This document shows positions 42,593-50,400 of a stretch of DNA of 64,000 bases, in pieces. Both the position numbers and the translations under genes were made by a program. The notes beneath the pieces are model-generated. The model saw nothing but the letters and a program-made list of their open reading frames with translations, did no database searches and was not told the DNA's origin. Position 1 is the first letter of the stretch, and every line of letters starts with the position of its first letter. This DNA is from Casp-actino8 sp001510455 (GTDB taxonomy: Bacteria > Actinomycetota > Acidimicrobiia > Acidimicrobiales > Ilumatobacteraceae). Location: the NCBI GenBank assembly GCA_027592035.1, contig JAQCIK010000001.1, forward strand, positions 124,001 through 188,000, written 5' to 3'.

Positions 42593-43893
42593 CCGACGCC
42601 CCCGACCTCTTCACGGCAGCCGCCGAGGAGAGGCTTCGTGAGCGCGCGCCGTTGGCCGCCCGACTCCGACCTCGATCACTCGACGACGTCGTCGGCCAGG
42701 AGCATCTGGTCGGCCCCGGCCGACCGCTGCGCGTGCTCGTCGAATCCGATCGTCTCTCGAGCACCATTTTCTGGGGACCCCCCGGAACCGGCAAGACCAC
42801 CCTTGCTCTCGCCGTGGCCGGCACCACCGAGAGGGCCTTCGAACAACTATCGGCCGTCACCGCTGGAGTTCGCGATGTTCGTGAGGTCGTCGACCGAGCC
42901 GTCGAACGTCGGGGCCTTCACGACCGAGGAACGATTCTGTTTCTCGATGAGATCCATCGCTTCTCGCGGTCGCAACAGGACGCACTTCTTCCCGCAGTCG
43001 AGAACGGCACACTCACGCTCATCGGGGCGACGACAGAGAATCCGTACTTCGAAGTCAACGCCCCGCTACGGTCACGGAGCACTCTCTTTCGACTCGAGCC
43101 ACTCGCTGAGGCAGCGCTCGAACGGCTCGTCGACCGAGGCGTCGATGCTCTCGCCACCACGATCGACAAGGATGCCAAGCGGCTTCTGGTCGAACGTTCG
43201 GCCGGTGACGGGCGTCGAATCCTCACCTCCCTCGACGTGGCCTCGGTTCTGGCCCATCCGGGTGTCATCCGAATCGAACACGTCGAGAGCGCCCTCGGGA
43301 CCTCGGCCCTTCGTTACGGACGCGACGACCACTACGACGTGGTGAGTGCCTTCATCAAGAGCATGCGAGGCTCCGATCCGCAGGCCACGGTCCATTATCT
43401 GGCTCGAATGCTCGAAGCTGGTGAGGATCCTCGATTCGTGGCCCGTCGCATGATCATCTTCGCGTCCGAAGACGTCGGCCTGGCCGATCCGACGGCTCTC
43501 GGGGTCGCCGTATCGGCCGCCCACGCTCTCGAGCACGTCGGACTTCCCGAGGCCGAACTCAATCTGGCTCAGGCGGCTCTGCACCTCGCACTCGCCCCGA
43601 AGAGCAATTCCACGGCCACCGCCATCTGGAGTGCCCGGGCCGACGTACGCAACGGAGTGTCGGGGGAGGTTCCGGCGCACCTCCGGGATGCCCACTACCA
43701 GGGAGCCGCCTCACTCGGCCACGGCACCGGCTACCTCTATCCTCACGACCATCCCGGCGCCTGGGTCGACCAACAACACCTACCCGACGCGCTGGTCGGA
43801 CGTGTGTGGTTCGAGCCCTCCCCACGAGACACAATAGGGAGACGAAGCAGCCAGTCGCCCGACGACGACACCAGCGAAAGGAGCGAATCATGA
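42589..43893 (+). CDS. rarA: Replication-associated recombination ATPase RarA
   Basis: RarA (MgsA) is an AAA+ clamp-loader-like ATPase acting at stalled forks. The 434-residue protein has RPRSLDDVVGQEHLVGPG, Walker A GPPGTGKTT, Walker B ILFLDEIHRF, GATTENPYFEVN, and the family C-terminus with DARMIIFASEDVG-like RRMIIFASEDVGLADP. GTG 42589 overlaps the Nudix stop. The stop overlaps the next gene by four bases. Confidence 0.95.
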   Translation: MTDAPDLFTAAAEERLRERAPLAARLRPRSLDDVVGQEHLVGPGRPLRVLVESDRLSSTIFWGPPGTGKTTLALAVAGTTERAFEQLSAVTAGVRDVREVVDRAVERRGLHDRGTILFLDEIHRFSRSQQDALLPAVENGTLTLIGATTENPYFEVNAPLRSRSTLFRLEPLAEAALERLVDRGVDALATTIDKDAKRLLVERSAGDGRRILTSLDVASVLAHPGVIRIEHVESALGTSALRYGRDDHYDVVSAFIKSMRGSDPQATVHYLARMLEAGEDPRFVARRMIIFASEDVGLADPTALGVAVSAAHALEHVGLPEAELNLAQAALHLALAPKSNSTATAIWSARADVRNGVSGEVPAHLRDAHYQGAASLGHGTGYLYPHDHPGAWVDQQHLPDALVGRVWFEPSPRDTIGRRSSQSPDDDTSERSES

Positions 43894-44327
43894 GTGCCAC
43901 CGAATTCGCTCTGCTGCTGGGTGTTCTCCTGTGCGTCGTGGCCTTCGCCGCCCTCGTCGTCGTGCTGTACCGAGTGTTGCAGACATTGAAGGAACTACGT
44001 CGCGAACTCCGCGTCTGGAGCGAACGGACCGAGCTCCTGTTGGCCGACATGAAAGAGTCGACCCTCGACGCGCGTGATGCAGTGGAGGACGCTCGACGAG
44101 ACCTCGACCGTTTCGATCGTGTGCTCGGTTCGGCCGAAGCCATCAGTGGAGCAGTGTCCGGAACCGGCCGTGTCACTCGCACCGCCCTGTCAGCGCCGGT
44201 GATCAAGACGGCAGCGATCGCCACCGGTACCTCTCGCGCCGTTCGTCGACTCAGTCGACGTGAGCGGCGGGCCCGACGGGAAGCCCAGGGTAACGTCACT
44301 CCGATGCGACGGAGGAAGTCGTCATGA
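43890..44327 (+). CDS. DUF948-like membrane-anchored protein
   Basis: The 145-residue protein has one N-terminal membrane helix (about 5-27, FALLLGVLLCVVAFAALVVV) followed by a long charged helix likely to form a coiled coil, and an Arg-rich C-terminus. This fits DUF948-type proteins encoded just after rarA in many actinobacteria. It overlaps rarA as ATGA, with an AAAGGAG ribosome site. The function is unknown; an envelope-associated structural role is plausible. Confidence 0.75.
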   Translation: MSATEFALLLGVLLCVVAFAALVVVLYRVLQTLKELRRELRVWSERTELLLADMKESTLDARDAVEDARRDLDRFDRVLGSAEAISGAVSGTGRVTRTALSAPVIKTAAIATGTSRAVRRLSRRERRARREAQGNVTPMRRRKSS

Positions 44328-44725
44328 TCAAACGTTTCGTCTGGTTCGTCACCGGAGGTATCACCGGTGCTCTCGCCGTGACCGCCACCCGTCGGCGGGT
44401 GAAGAAGCAGGTCGCACGAGTGACCGAGCTCGCTCCGGTCAAGGTCGTACGAGGAGCGAGCGATTCGGTTCGCCGAACGGTCAACGACGTCGGTGACGCA
44501 CTGCGCGACGGTCGTGACGCCATGCGAACCAAGGAGGCCGAACTGAAGGCTCGGCTCGATGGCCGCGCCGAGAGTCTCGACTCGTCGGTCGGACGTGACG
44601 ATGCCGTTCTCGTCGACGGCGAACCGGTTGAACCAGGTCGAGTCGTCGTCCTTCGACAGATCGATCCCGGATTCGTCGACGATTCGTCCTCGGGGTCGAC
44701 ACATCGTCGTCGATCTCGCCGATGA
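44324..44725 (+). CDS. Small single-helix membrane protein
   Basis: The 133-residue protein has a short N-terminal hydrophobic segment (MIKRFVWFVTGGITGALAV), then a basic stretch (TRRRVKKQVARV), an amphipathic helical region, and a disordered tail. Similar small proteins follow the DUF948 gene in other actinobacteria, where alaS usually comes next; here glcD does. It overlaps both neighbours by four bases. The function is unknown. Confidence 0.7.
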   Translation: MIKRFVWFVTGGITGALAVTATRRRVKKQVARVTELAPVKVVRGASDSVRRTVNDVGDALRDGRDAMRTKEAELKARLDGRAESLDSSVGRDDAVLVDGEPVEPGRVVVLRQIDPGFVDDSSSGSTHRRRSRR

Positions 44726-46155
44726 TCGATGCCTTCTTGACTCGACTCCGCCGTGAGCTCGGACCCGACAACGTCAAGGACGGCCGAGTCGACATCGCTC
44801 TTTACTCCCATGACGCCTCCAACATGGTCGGAGCGGCAGGGGTGGTCTGTTTTCCCGAGTCGACATCCGATGTGGTCTCGGTACTGCGAGCGTGTCACGA
44901 GCACCACCGTCCGTTCGTCGTGCGAGGAGCGGGAACCGGTCTGGCCGGAGGTGCGACACCTCTCGACGACGCTTGTGTGATCAGCACCATCCGCATGAAC
45001 AGCGTGGACACGGTCGACGTCGTGAACCGTACGGCGTGGGTCGGCCCCGGCATGTTGAACCTCGACCTGAGTCGTACTGTGTCCGATCTCGATCCCGTCT
45101 TCGGACTTCATTTCGCCCCTGACCCGAGTAGCCAGCAGAGTTGCACGATCGGAGGCAACGTCGCCAACAACTCCGGCGGTCCGCACTGTCTCGCCGAAGG
45201 TGTGACCTCGAGCCATGTCCTCGCGCTCGAGATCGTTCTCTCGGACGGTTCGGTTCACGTGGTCGGAGGCGAGGAGCCCGAGCCACCGGGACTCGACCTG
45301 CGCGGGGCGGTGGTCGGCAGCGAGGGAATGTTCGGAGTGGTGACGAGGGTCTGCGTACGCCTGACACCCGACCCTCCGCACGTCCGCACGATGCTCTTCG
45401 ACTACGTCGATGTCGCCAAGGGAGCCGAAACCGTCAGTGCCGTGATCGCCGCCGGAATGGTCCCCGATGCACTCGAGATGATGGATCAACTCTGTATTCG
45501 TGCGGTCGAGGACTACGTGCACGCGGGTCTACCCACCGACGCCGGAGCAGTACTCCTCGTCGAGGTGAGCGGCCTGCGACATCAGGTCGAACACGACACC
45601 GAACGAATCGTCGCCATCGCCCGAGCGAACGGCTGCCGATCGGTGCGACATGCCCACTCCGAGGAAGAGCGAGCCCTTCTCTGGAAAGGTCGCAAGACGG
45701 CTTTCGGGGCCGTGGCTCGCATCAAGCCCAACTACTACCTGCACGACACCGTCGTTCCACGTCGTCACCTACCCGACGTCCTGCAAGAGATCTACCGAAT
45801 CGTTGCCGATCTCGATCTGCTCGTCCTCAACGTCTTCCATGCCGGTGACGGAAATCTTCACCCCCTCATCGTCTTCGACAAGCGTGAACCCGGAGTACTC
45901 GAGAGGGTGCACGAAGCGGGTCGCCGCATCGTCGAAACGAGTGTCGCTGCGGGCGGTGTGCTGTCGGGAGAACACGGCATCGGACTCGAGAAGCGCGACT
46001 ACATGCCCCTCATGTTCGACGACGACGATCTGGCGGCCCAGGCCGGACTTCGCCGAGCGTTCGATCCCTTCGGTCTGGCCAATCCCGCCAAGGTTCTTCC
46101 GTCACCGAGCGGATGTGGTGATGCGGCGACGATCGACGATGGCGTCTGGATCTGA
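44722..46155 (+). CDS. glcD: Glycolate oxidase subunit GlcD
   Basis: The 477-residue flavoprotein oxidises glycolate or D-lactate. The PCMH-type FAD-binding domain shows VRGAGTGLAGGATPLDDACV and IGGNVANNSGGPHC. The C-terminal domain shows NVFHAGDGNLHPLIVFD and GEHGIGLEKRDYMPLMF. Together with GlcE and GlcF it forms a membrane-associated dehydrogenase. ATG overlaps the previous gene by four bases, so it may be read from the rarA transcript. glcE follows six bases later. Confidence 0.93.
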   Translation: MIDAFLTRLRRELGPDNVKDGRVDIALYSHDASNMVGAAGVVCFPESTSDVVSVLRACHEHHRPFVVRGAGTGLAGGATPLDDACVISTIRMNSVDTVDVVNRTAWVGPGMLNLDLSRTVSDLDPVFGLHFAPDPSSQQSCTIGGNVANNSGGPHCLAEGVTSSHVLALEIVLSDGSVHVVGGEEPEPPGLDLRGAVVGSEGMFGVVTRVCVRLTPDPPHVRTMLFDYVDVAKGAETVSAVIAAGMVPDALEMMDQLCIRAVEDYVHAGLPTDAGAVLLVEVSGLRHQVEHDTERIVAIARANGCRSVRHAHSEEERALLWKGRKTAFGAVARIKPNYYLHDTVVPRRHLPDVLQEIYRIVADLDLLVLNVFHAGDGNLHPLIVFDKREPGVLERVHEAGRRIVETSVAAGGVLSGEHGIGLEKRDYMPLMFDDDDLAAQAGLRRAFDPFGLANPAKVLPSPSGCGDAATIDDGVWI

Positions 46156-46161
46156 GCCGAC

Positions 46162-47079
46162 ATGACAGACGTTCCCGATCATCTCGTCTCCCTGTCCGAA
46201 CGTCTTCGTGATGCAGCGGCAGCCCGCGAGACGACCGCTGTCATCGGTCTCGGAACTCGTCCACTTCTCGAGAACGAATCCACCACGGACGTCGCGCGCC
46301 ACTTCGTTTCGGCACCGAGCGGTGTCCTCGACTTCCAGCCCGACGAGATGATCGTTCGATGCGGGGCCGGAACACCCCTCGACGAGCTTCGCGCCGTCCT
46401 TCGTTCCGCCGGTCAAGACGTCAACATCGGGGGGAGTGGGACGATCGGTGGGGCTCTGGCCCGAGGGTGGTCGGATGTGCACCGTCTCGGGCGGGGACCC
46501 ATTCGCGATGTCCTGCTCGAGACCCTTCTCGTCGATCATCGAGGTACGACGATCCGGGTGGGTGGTCCGACCGTGAAGAACGTGACCGGCTTCGATCTGG
46601 CGAGGGTTCTCGTCGGATCACTCGGAACTCTCGGAGTTCTCGGCGAGGTCACCGTCCGAACCCGTCCGCTTCCTCTCGAATCACGATGGTCGGTCATCGA
46701 CGGCGTCGACCGTCGACGCCTCGACGAGGTGAGGCGCCATCTCTACCGACCGACCAGTCTCCTGTGGGACGGCGGCCGATTGTGGATCCATCTGGACGGT
46801 CATCCGCAGGACATCGACGAACAGTTGCAACGATGGGGTGCTCGATCCGACAGTCCGCCCGCTCTTGCTCCTCATCGCTGGTCGTTGCCTCCCGACGACG
46901 CTCTCGAAGTCGTCGGCGAGGAAGGTGATGTCGTCGAGGTCGGTGTGGGACTCGTGCACCGACGTCGACCGGCACCGAGTCGTCGTGTGACGGCACCCGA
47001 AGTTCATCGACGTCTCGAAACCGAATTCGACCCTCATCGACTCCTGAACCCTCAGGTCAAACGATTCAGCGAACGCTGA
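46162..47079 (+). CDS. glcE: Glycolate oxidase subunit GlcE
   Basis: The 305-residue protein is the shorter FAD-binding subunit. It has IVRCGAGTPLDELRAVL, the compact GGSGTIGGALARGWSD, the typical GlcE segment VGGPTVKNVTGFDLARVLVGS, and SLGTLGVLGEVTVRTRPLP. It lacks the C-terminal cap of GlcD, as expected for this subunit. glcF is not next: a reversed gene intervenes. Confidence 0.9.
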   Translation: MTDVPDHLVSLSERLRDAAAARETTAVIGLGTRPLLENESTTDVARHFVSAPSGVLDFQPDEMIVRCGAGTPLDELRAVLRSAGQDVNIGGSGTIGGALARGWSDVHRLGRGPIRDVLLETLLVDHRGTTIRVGGPTVKNVTGFDLARVLVGSLGTLGVLGEVTVRTRPLPLESRWSVIDGVDRRRLDEVRRHLYRPTSLLWDGGRLWIHLDGHPQDIDEQLQRWGARSDSPPALAPHRWSLPPDDALEVVGEEGDVVEVGVGLVHRRRPAPSRRVTAPEVHRRLETEFDPHRLLNPQVKRFSER

Positions 47080-47098
47080 AACCGTCGGCGGATCGAGG

Positions 47099-47854
47099 TC
47101 AGGGGGCCAGGGCGAGCCACTCGGACGATACGGAGTCGTCCCCGATGATGTCGAGGTCTCCGTCGACACGGCCCCAAACCGCCAGTAACAGAGATTGAGC
47201 CGCGCCACGCCAGGCAACTGCTCCTTTGGCGTGCTCGCGCGTCACCTGGATCGTGGAGTCGCCGGGAACGGCCAACCATTCTCCGGAACCGTCGGTGCAG
47301 TGGAGATGAAGGGATCCCGAGGGAATCGCCTTCGAGCCGATCACACGGGGCACCATCACGTCGAAGTACTCGTCGATTCCATCGACGCACACGTCACGAT
47401 CGATCCGCGTCGGCAGACCGAGCGCACGCTGGACATCGGCCAGATGAACGGCCGTTTCGTGCACCATGCGGCGCCGGTAGAACGCTCCGGTTCGATCGCT
47501 CGACCACGTCCAGACCGCAGTTGCGGGATCAAGATCGCGTAGCGCGTCCTCGACCGCTCGTCGTCGTTCGACGAACCATTCGAGAGCTTGATCGTTCGTC
47601 GCGTCATCGGCCAACAAGACGTCGGGGGAGGGTCGAACCGGTTCGGTGGCCCGAGCCACCACGACGGCCGTGACAGCGGCGTAGACACGGCCGGTGTGCA
47701 CCAGCAGGTCTCTCGTCGTCCAACCCGGACAGTCCGGAACCGCTGCCGAGAGATCGGAGTCGAACGATGCGATCAATTCGTCGGCGACACGGGCGAACGA
47801 TCCGACGGGATCCGACAATGTTTCCGACCCGGGCCGGCGATCGGTTTCACTCAT
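47099..47854 (-). CDS. DinB-fold, mycothiol-dependent isomerase-like protein
   Basis: The 251-residue protein belongs to the TIGR03083/maleylpyruvate isomerase-like family, with an N-terminal four-helix DinB fold. The metal-site regions are GWTTRDLLVHTGRVYA (about 44-59) and RRRMVHETAVHLADVQRALG (about 126-145). A C-terminal SCP2-like beta domain follows. Many members use mycothiol, which matches mshC in this window; the substrate is unknown. It is a single reversed gene between glcE and glcF with its own hexamer TACACT. Confidence 0.82.
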   Translation of the reverse strand: MSETDRRPGSETLSDPVGSFARVADELIASFDSDLSAAVPDCPGWTTRDLLVHTGRVYAAVTAVVVARATEPVRPSPDVLLADDATNDQALEWFVERRRAVEDALRDLDPATAVWTWSSDRTGAFYRRRMVHETAVHLADVQRALGLPTRIDRDVCVDGIDEYFDVMVPRVIGSKAIPSGSLHLHCTDGSGEWLAVPGDSTIQVTREHAKGAVAWRGAAQSLLLAVWGRVDGDLDIIGDDSVSSEWLALAP

Positions 47855-47860
47855 GTCCGA

Positions 47861-47866
47861 AGTGTA
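47861..47866 (-). promoter_or_regulatory. Leaderless -10 hexamer for the DinB-fold gene
   Basis: Reverse-strand TACACT ends six bases before the ATG. It stands back to back with the glcF hexamer in a 60-base divergent gap. Confidence 0.6.
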
Positions 47867-47902
47867 GGACGAGCCAGGCGACGGGGAGCGGGACGAGGCG
47901 AG

Positions 47903-47908
47903 TACCTT
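47903..47908 (+). promoter_or_regulatory. Leaderless -10 hexamer for glcF
   Basis: TACCTT ends six bases before GTG 47915 and supports that start over GTG 47930. Confidence 0.55.
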
Positions 47909-47914
47909 GGAGGA

Positions 47915-49075
47915 GTGCCTCGACTCGACGTGAGCGACCACGCATTGGCCAGTTGTGTGGGATGCGGTTTGTGCCTGCCGCATTGTCCGACATTTCGCGT
48001 GACCGGCGAGGAGAGCAAGTCCCCACGGGGCCGTATCGAGATCATGCGCGGGTTGCACGACGATCGTCTCGACTTCGACGACGAGGTGGTCGAAGCCCTC
48101 GATACCTGTGTGCAATGTCGGGGCTGTGAGCCGGCGTGCCCGAGCGGAGTCCCGTATTCCGAACTGCTGGAAGCGACCAACCGACGACGTCGCACCGAAC
48201 GGCCCGTTCCGTGGTGGTTACGCCTCGGCCTGCGCCTGTTGACCCGCCGTCGTCTCCTGGCCGCCGCTACTCGAGTGGCCGCCGTTCCGGGGCTCTCGCA
48301 CATCACGACCCGACGAATCGGCCCGGTGCCGAGTCGTCTCGGTCGCCGTCTTCGCTCGACGTCGTCGGAACCCGATGTCTGGATCTTCACCGGCTGCGTC
48401 ATGGACACCTGGTTCCGACCCGTTCATCGCGCCCTCGCCGACCTGATCGAATCTCTCGGACTCGGCTTCGGAGTTGCGACCGCTGGTCATTGCTGCGGAG
48501 CACTCCATGCGCACACCGGTTGGCATGAGGGAGCGGTCCAACGAGCCGTCCACACCATGGCGTCGTTTCCGGGTGACCGCCCCGTGATCGTCGATTCGGC
48601 CGGTTGCGGAGCGGCGCTGAAGGAGTACGGGAACCTGATCGGAACCGACGAGGCCCGACGATTCGCGGCCCGTGTCGTCGACGTGCACGAATGGCTCGAG
48701 GATCACCTCGACGCACTCGACCTCGATCGAACGAGAACTCGACGAGTGATTCTCCAGGACCCCTGCCATCTTCGGCACGTCCAGCGAGTCCATCAGTCGG
48801 TGCGTCGGTGTCTCGAACACGTGGTCGAGATCGTCGAGATCGACGATGATGGACTGTGCTGTGGTGCCGGTGGTGCTTACTCGCTTCTGCAACCCGATCT
48901 GGCCGGCGAGATCCGTCAGCGGAAACTGGAGATGATCGGTCGCGTCGACCCGGATCACTCTCTCGTGGTCGCCTCGGCCAACCCCGGCTGTGCACAACAC
49001 TTGGCCGCGGCCGGCCTCTCGGTCGTGCATCCGATCCAGCTGCTGGCTGCGGCCCGACGACAGGAGAACCGATGA
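47915..49075 (+). CDS. glcF: Glycolate oxidase iron-sulfur subunit GlcF
   Basis: The 386-residue protein carries two [4Fe-4S] sites (CVGCGLCLPHCP and CVQCRGCEPACP) and two CCG domains (FTGCVMDTWF with AGHCCGALHAHTG, and DPCHLRHVQ with LCCGAGGAYS). It passes electrons from the flavin subunits to the membrane quinone pool. GTG 47915 is chosen because of the TACCTT hexamer; GTG 47930 is possible. Its separation from glcDE by a reversed gene means separate transcription. Confidence 0.92.
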   Translation: MPRLDVSDHALASCVGCGLCLPHCPTFRVTGEESKSPRGRIEIMRGLHDDRLDFDDEVVEALDTCVQCRGCEPACPSGVPYSELLEATNRRRRTERPVPWWLRLGLRLLTRRRLLAAATRVAAVPGLSHITTRRIGPVPSRLGRRLRSTSSEPDVWIFTGCVMDTWFRPVHRALADLIESLGLGFGVATAGHCCGALHAHTGWHEGAVQRAVHTMASFPGDRPVIVDSAGCGAALKEYGNLIGTDEARRFAARVVDVHEWLEDHLDALDLDRTRTRRVILQDPCHLRHVQRVHQSVRRCLEHVVEIVEIDDDGLCCGAGGAYSLLQPDLAGEIRQRKLEMIGRVDPDHSLVVASANPGCAQHLAAAGLSVVHPIQLLAAARRQENR

Positions 49076-49281
49076 ACGACTCGACACGTGAACGACTCGC
49101 CGAGATCGCGTCCGACATCGATCGACTCAGCGAAACACTCGACGAGATCTCGTTCGACGTCCTCCGGGAAGCTCAACGGAACGGAGAAGCTCGTCCGGCG
49201 GTCGACAAAGCCATCACCCAGGCTCGACGGGCTCTCGAGAAAGCGAGTCGACTACTCGCCGGCGGTCCACAACCGGACTGA
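49072..49281 (+). CDS. Small helical protein after glcF
   Basis: A 69-residue ORF overlaps the glcF stop as ATGA. The product is charged and looks entirely helical, with heptad-like leucines (RLAEIASDIDRLSETLDEI). No family is recognised. It is supported by the tight overlap and good coding composition. Its TGA stop directly abuts the reversed stop of the transaldolase gene. Confidence 0.6.
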   Translation: MNDSTRERLAEIASDIDRLSETLDEISFDVLREAQRNGEARPAVDKAITQARRALEKASRLLAGGPQPD

Positions 49282-50400
49282 TCAGATCGACCAGGACTCG
49301 GCCTTGCGTCGCAAGGCGTCGAGTAGGTCGTCGTGGCTGGCGACGAACGATGCGAGACCCTCGCTCTCGAGTTTGAGTGCCACGTCATCGACGTCGACAC
49401 CGACCTCACGGAGACCCGTCCAGACTCGATGAGCCAGCGCGACATCACTGTCGACAGTTCGCGTCGGTGTCCCGTGGTCGGCGAAGGCCTCGAGGGTCGC
49501 GTCGGGCAAGGTGTTCACGGTGTCGGGGCCGATGAGACGGTCGACGTACAAGGTGTCGGGATACGACGGATTCTTGGTGCTCGTCGACGCCCACAGTGGG
49601 CGTTGTACTGCGGCTCCTGCATCGGCCAATCGCTGCCAGCGATCACCGGCGAAAGTTCGGCGAAAGGCGTCGTAGGCCAGCTGCGCCTGAGCCACGGCCG
49701 AACGACCTTGGAGGTCGAGGGCTTCCGGTGTTCCGATCGCCACCAGACGGGCGTCGATCTCGGTGTCGACACGGCTCACGAAGAAAGATGCCACGCTGGC
49801 GATGGAGTCGATGGGAGATCCGGCGGCCAACCGATCCTCGAGTCCGGAGATGTAGGACTCCATCACGGCCTGATAACGATCGAGTCCGAAGATCAGAGTG
49901 ACGTTCACGTTCACCCCGCGGGCGATGGCCGCTCGAACGGCCGGTAGTCCAGCCTTCGTTCCGGGAATCTTGACCATCAAGTTGGAGCGCCCGACGTCGT
50001 TCCAGATTCGTTCGGCGCTCGCCAACGTGGCGTCGGCATCTCCCGAGAGATGCGGGTCGACCTCGAGGCTCACGTAACCATCGAGTCCTCGGCTCGCCAC
50101 ATGAAGAGGTTCGAACACGTCGAGCGCGCCGAGAATGTCGGTGAGGACGAGACGCCAGTAACACTCGTCGATCGACGACCCGACGCGCAGCAGTTCGCGC
50201 AGTTGTGAGTCGTAGGAGTCCGAGCCCTGGATGGCCTTCTGGAAGATCGTCGGGTTGGACGTGAGCCCACGGACTCCGGAATCTCGGAGGCGGGCGAGTT
50301 CTCCCGACTCCAGGAGGTCTCGCTTCAGGTTGTCGAGCCACGGACTCTGGCCACATTCGTCGAAGAGCTGTGTCAGTCGTCGGGACACGACGTCAGCCAC
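49282..50400 (-). CDS. tal: Transaldolase
   Basis: Transaldolase of the pentose phosphate pathway, 372 residues, the long actinobacterial form. It has VRGLTSNPTIFQKAI, the Schiff-base Lys144 in NLMVKIPGTKAG, and NVNVTLIFGLDRY. It overlaps the upstream transketolase gene by eight bases, so the two enzymes that interconvert sugar phosphates are made from one transcript. Confidence 0.95.
   Translation of the reverse strand: MADVVSRRLTQLFDECGQSPWLDNLKRDLLESGELARLRDSGVRGLTSNPTIFQKAIQGSDSYDSQLRELLRVGSSIDECYWRLVLTDILGALDVFEPLHVASRGLDGYVSLEVDPHLSGDADATLASAERIWNDVGRSNLMVKIPGTKAGLPAVRAAIARGVNVNVTLIFGLDRYQAVMESYISGLEDRLAAGSPIDSIASVASFFVSRVDTEIDARLVAIGTPEALDLQGRSAVAQAQLAYDAFRRTFAGDRWQRLADAGAAVQRPLWASTSTKNPSYPDTLYVDRLIGPDTVNTLPDATLEAFADHGTPTRTVDSDVALAHRVWTGLREVGVDVDDVALKLESEGLASFVASHDDLLDALRRKAESWSI

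Noticed and set aside
47930..49075. Alternative glcF start at GTG 47930
   Set aside because: GGAGG at 47909 is too far away to serve it, and the TACCTT hexamer fits GTG 47915 better.
49279..49284. Abutting stop codons forming TGATCA between the small ORF and transaldolase
   Set aside because: This is a compact convergent junction; a 6-bp palindrome of this kind is expected by chance when TGA meets its reverse.
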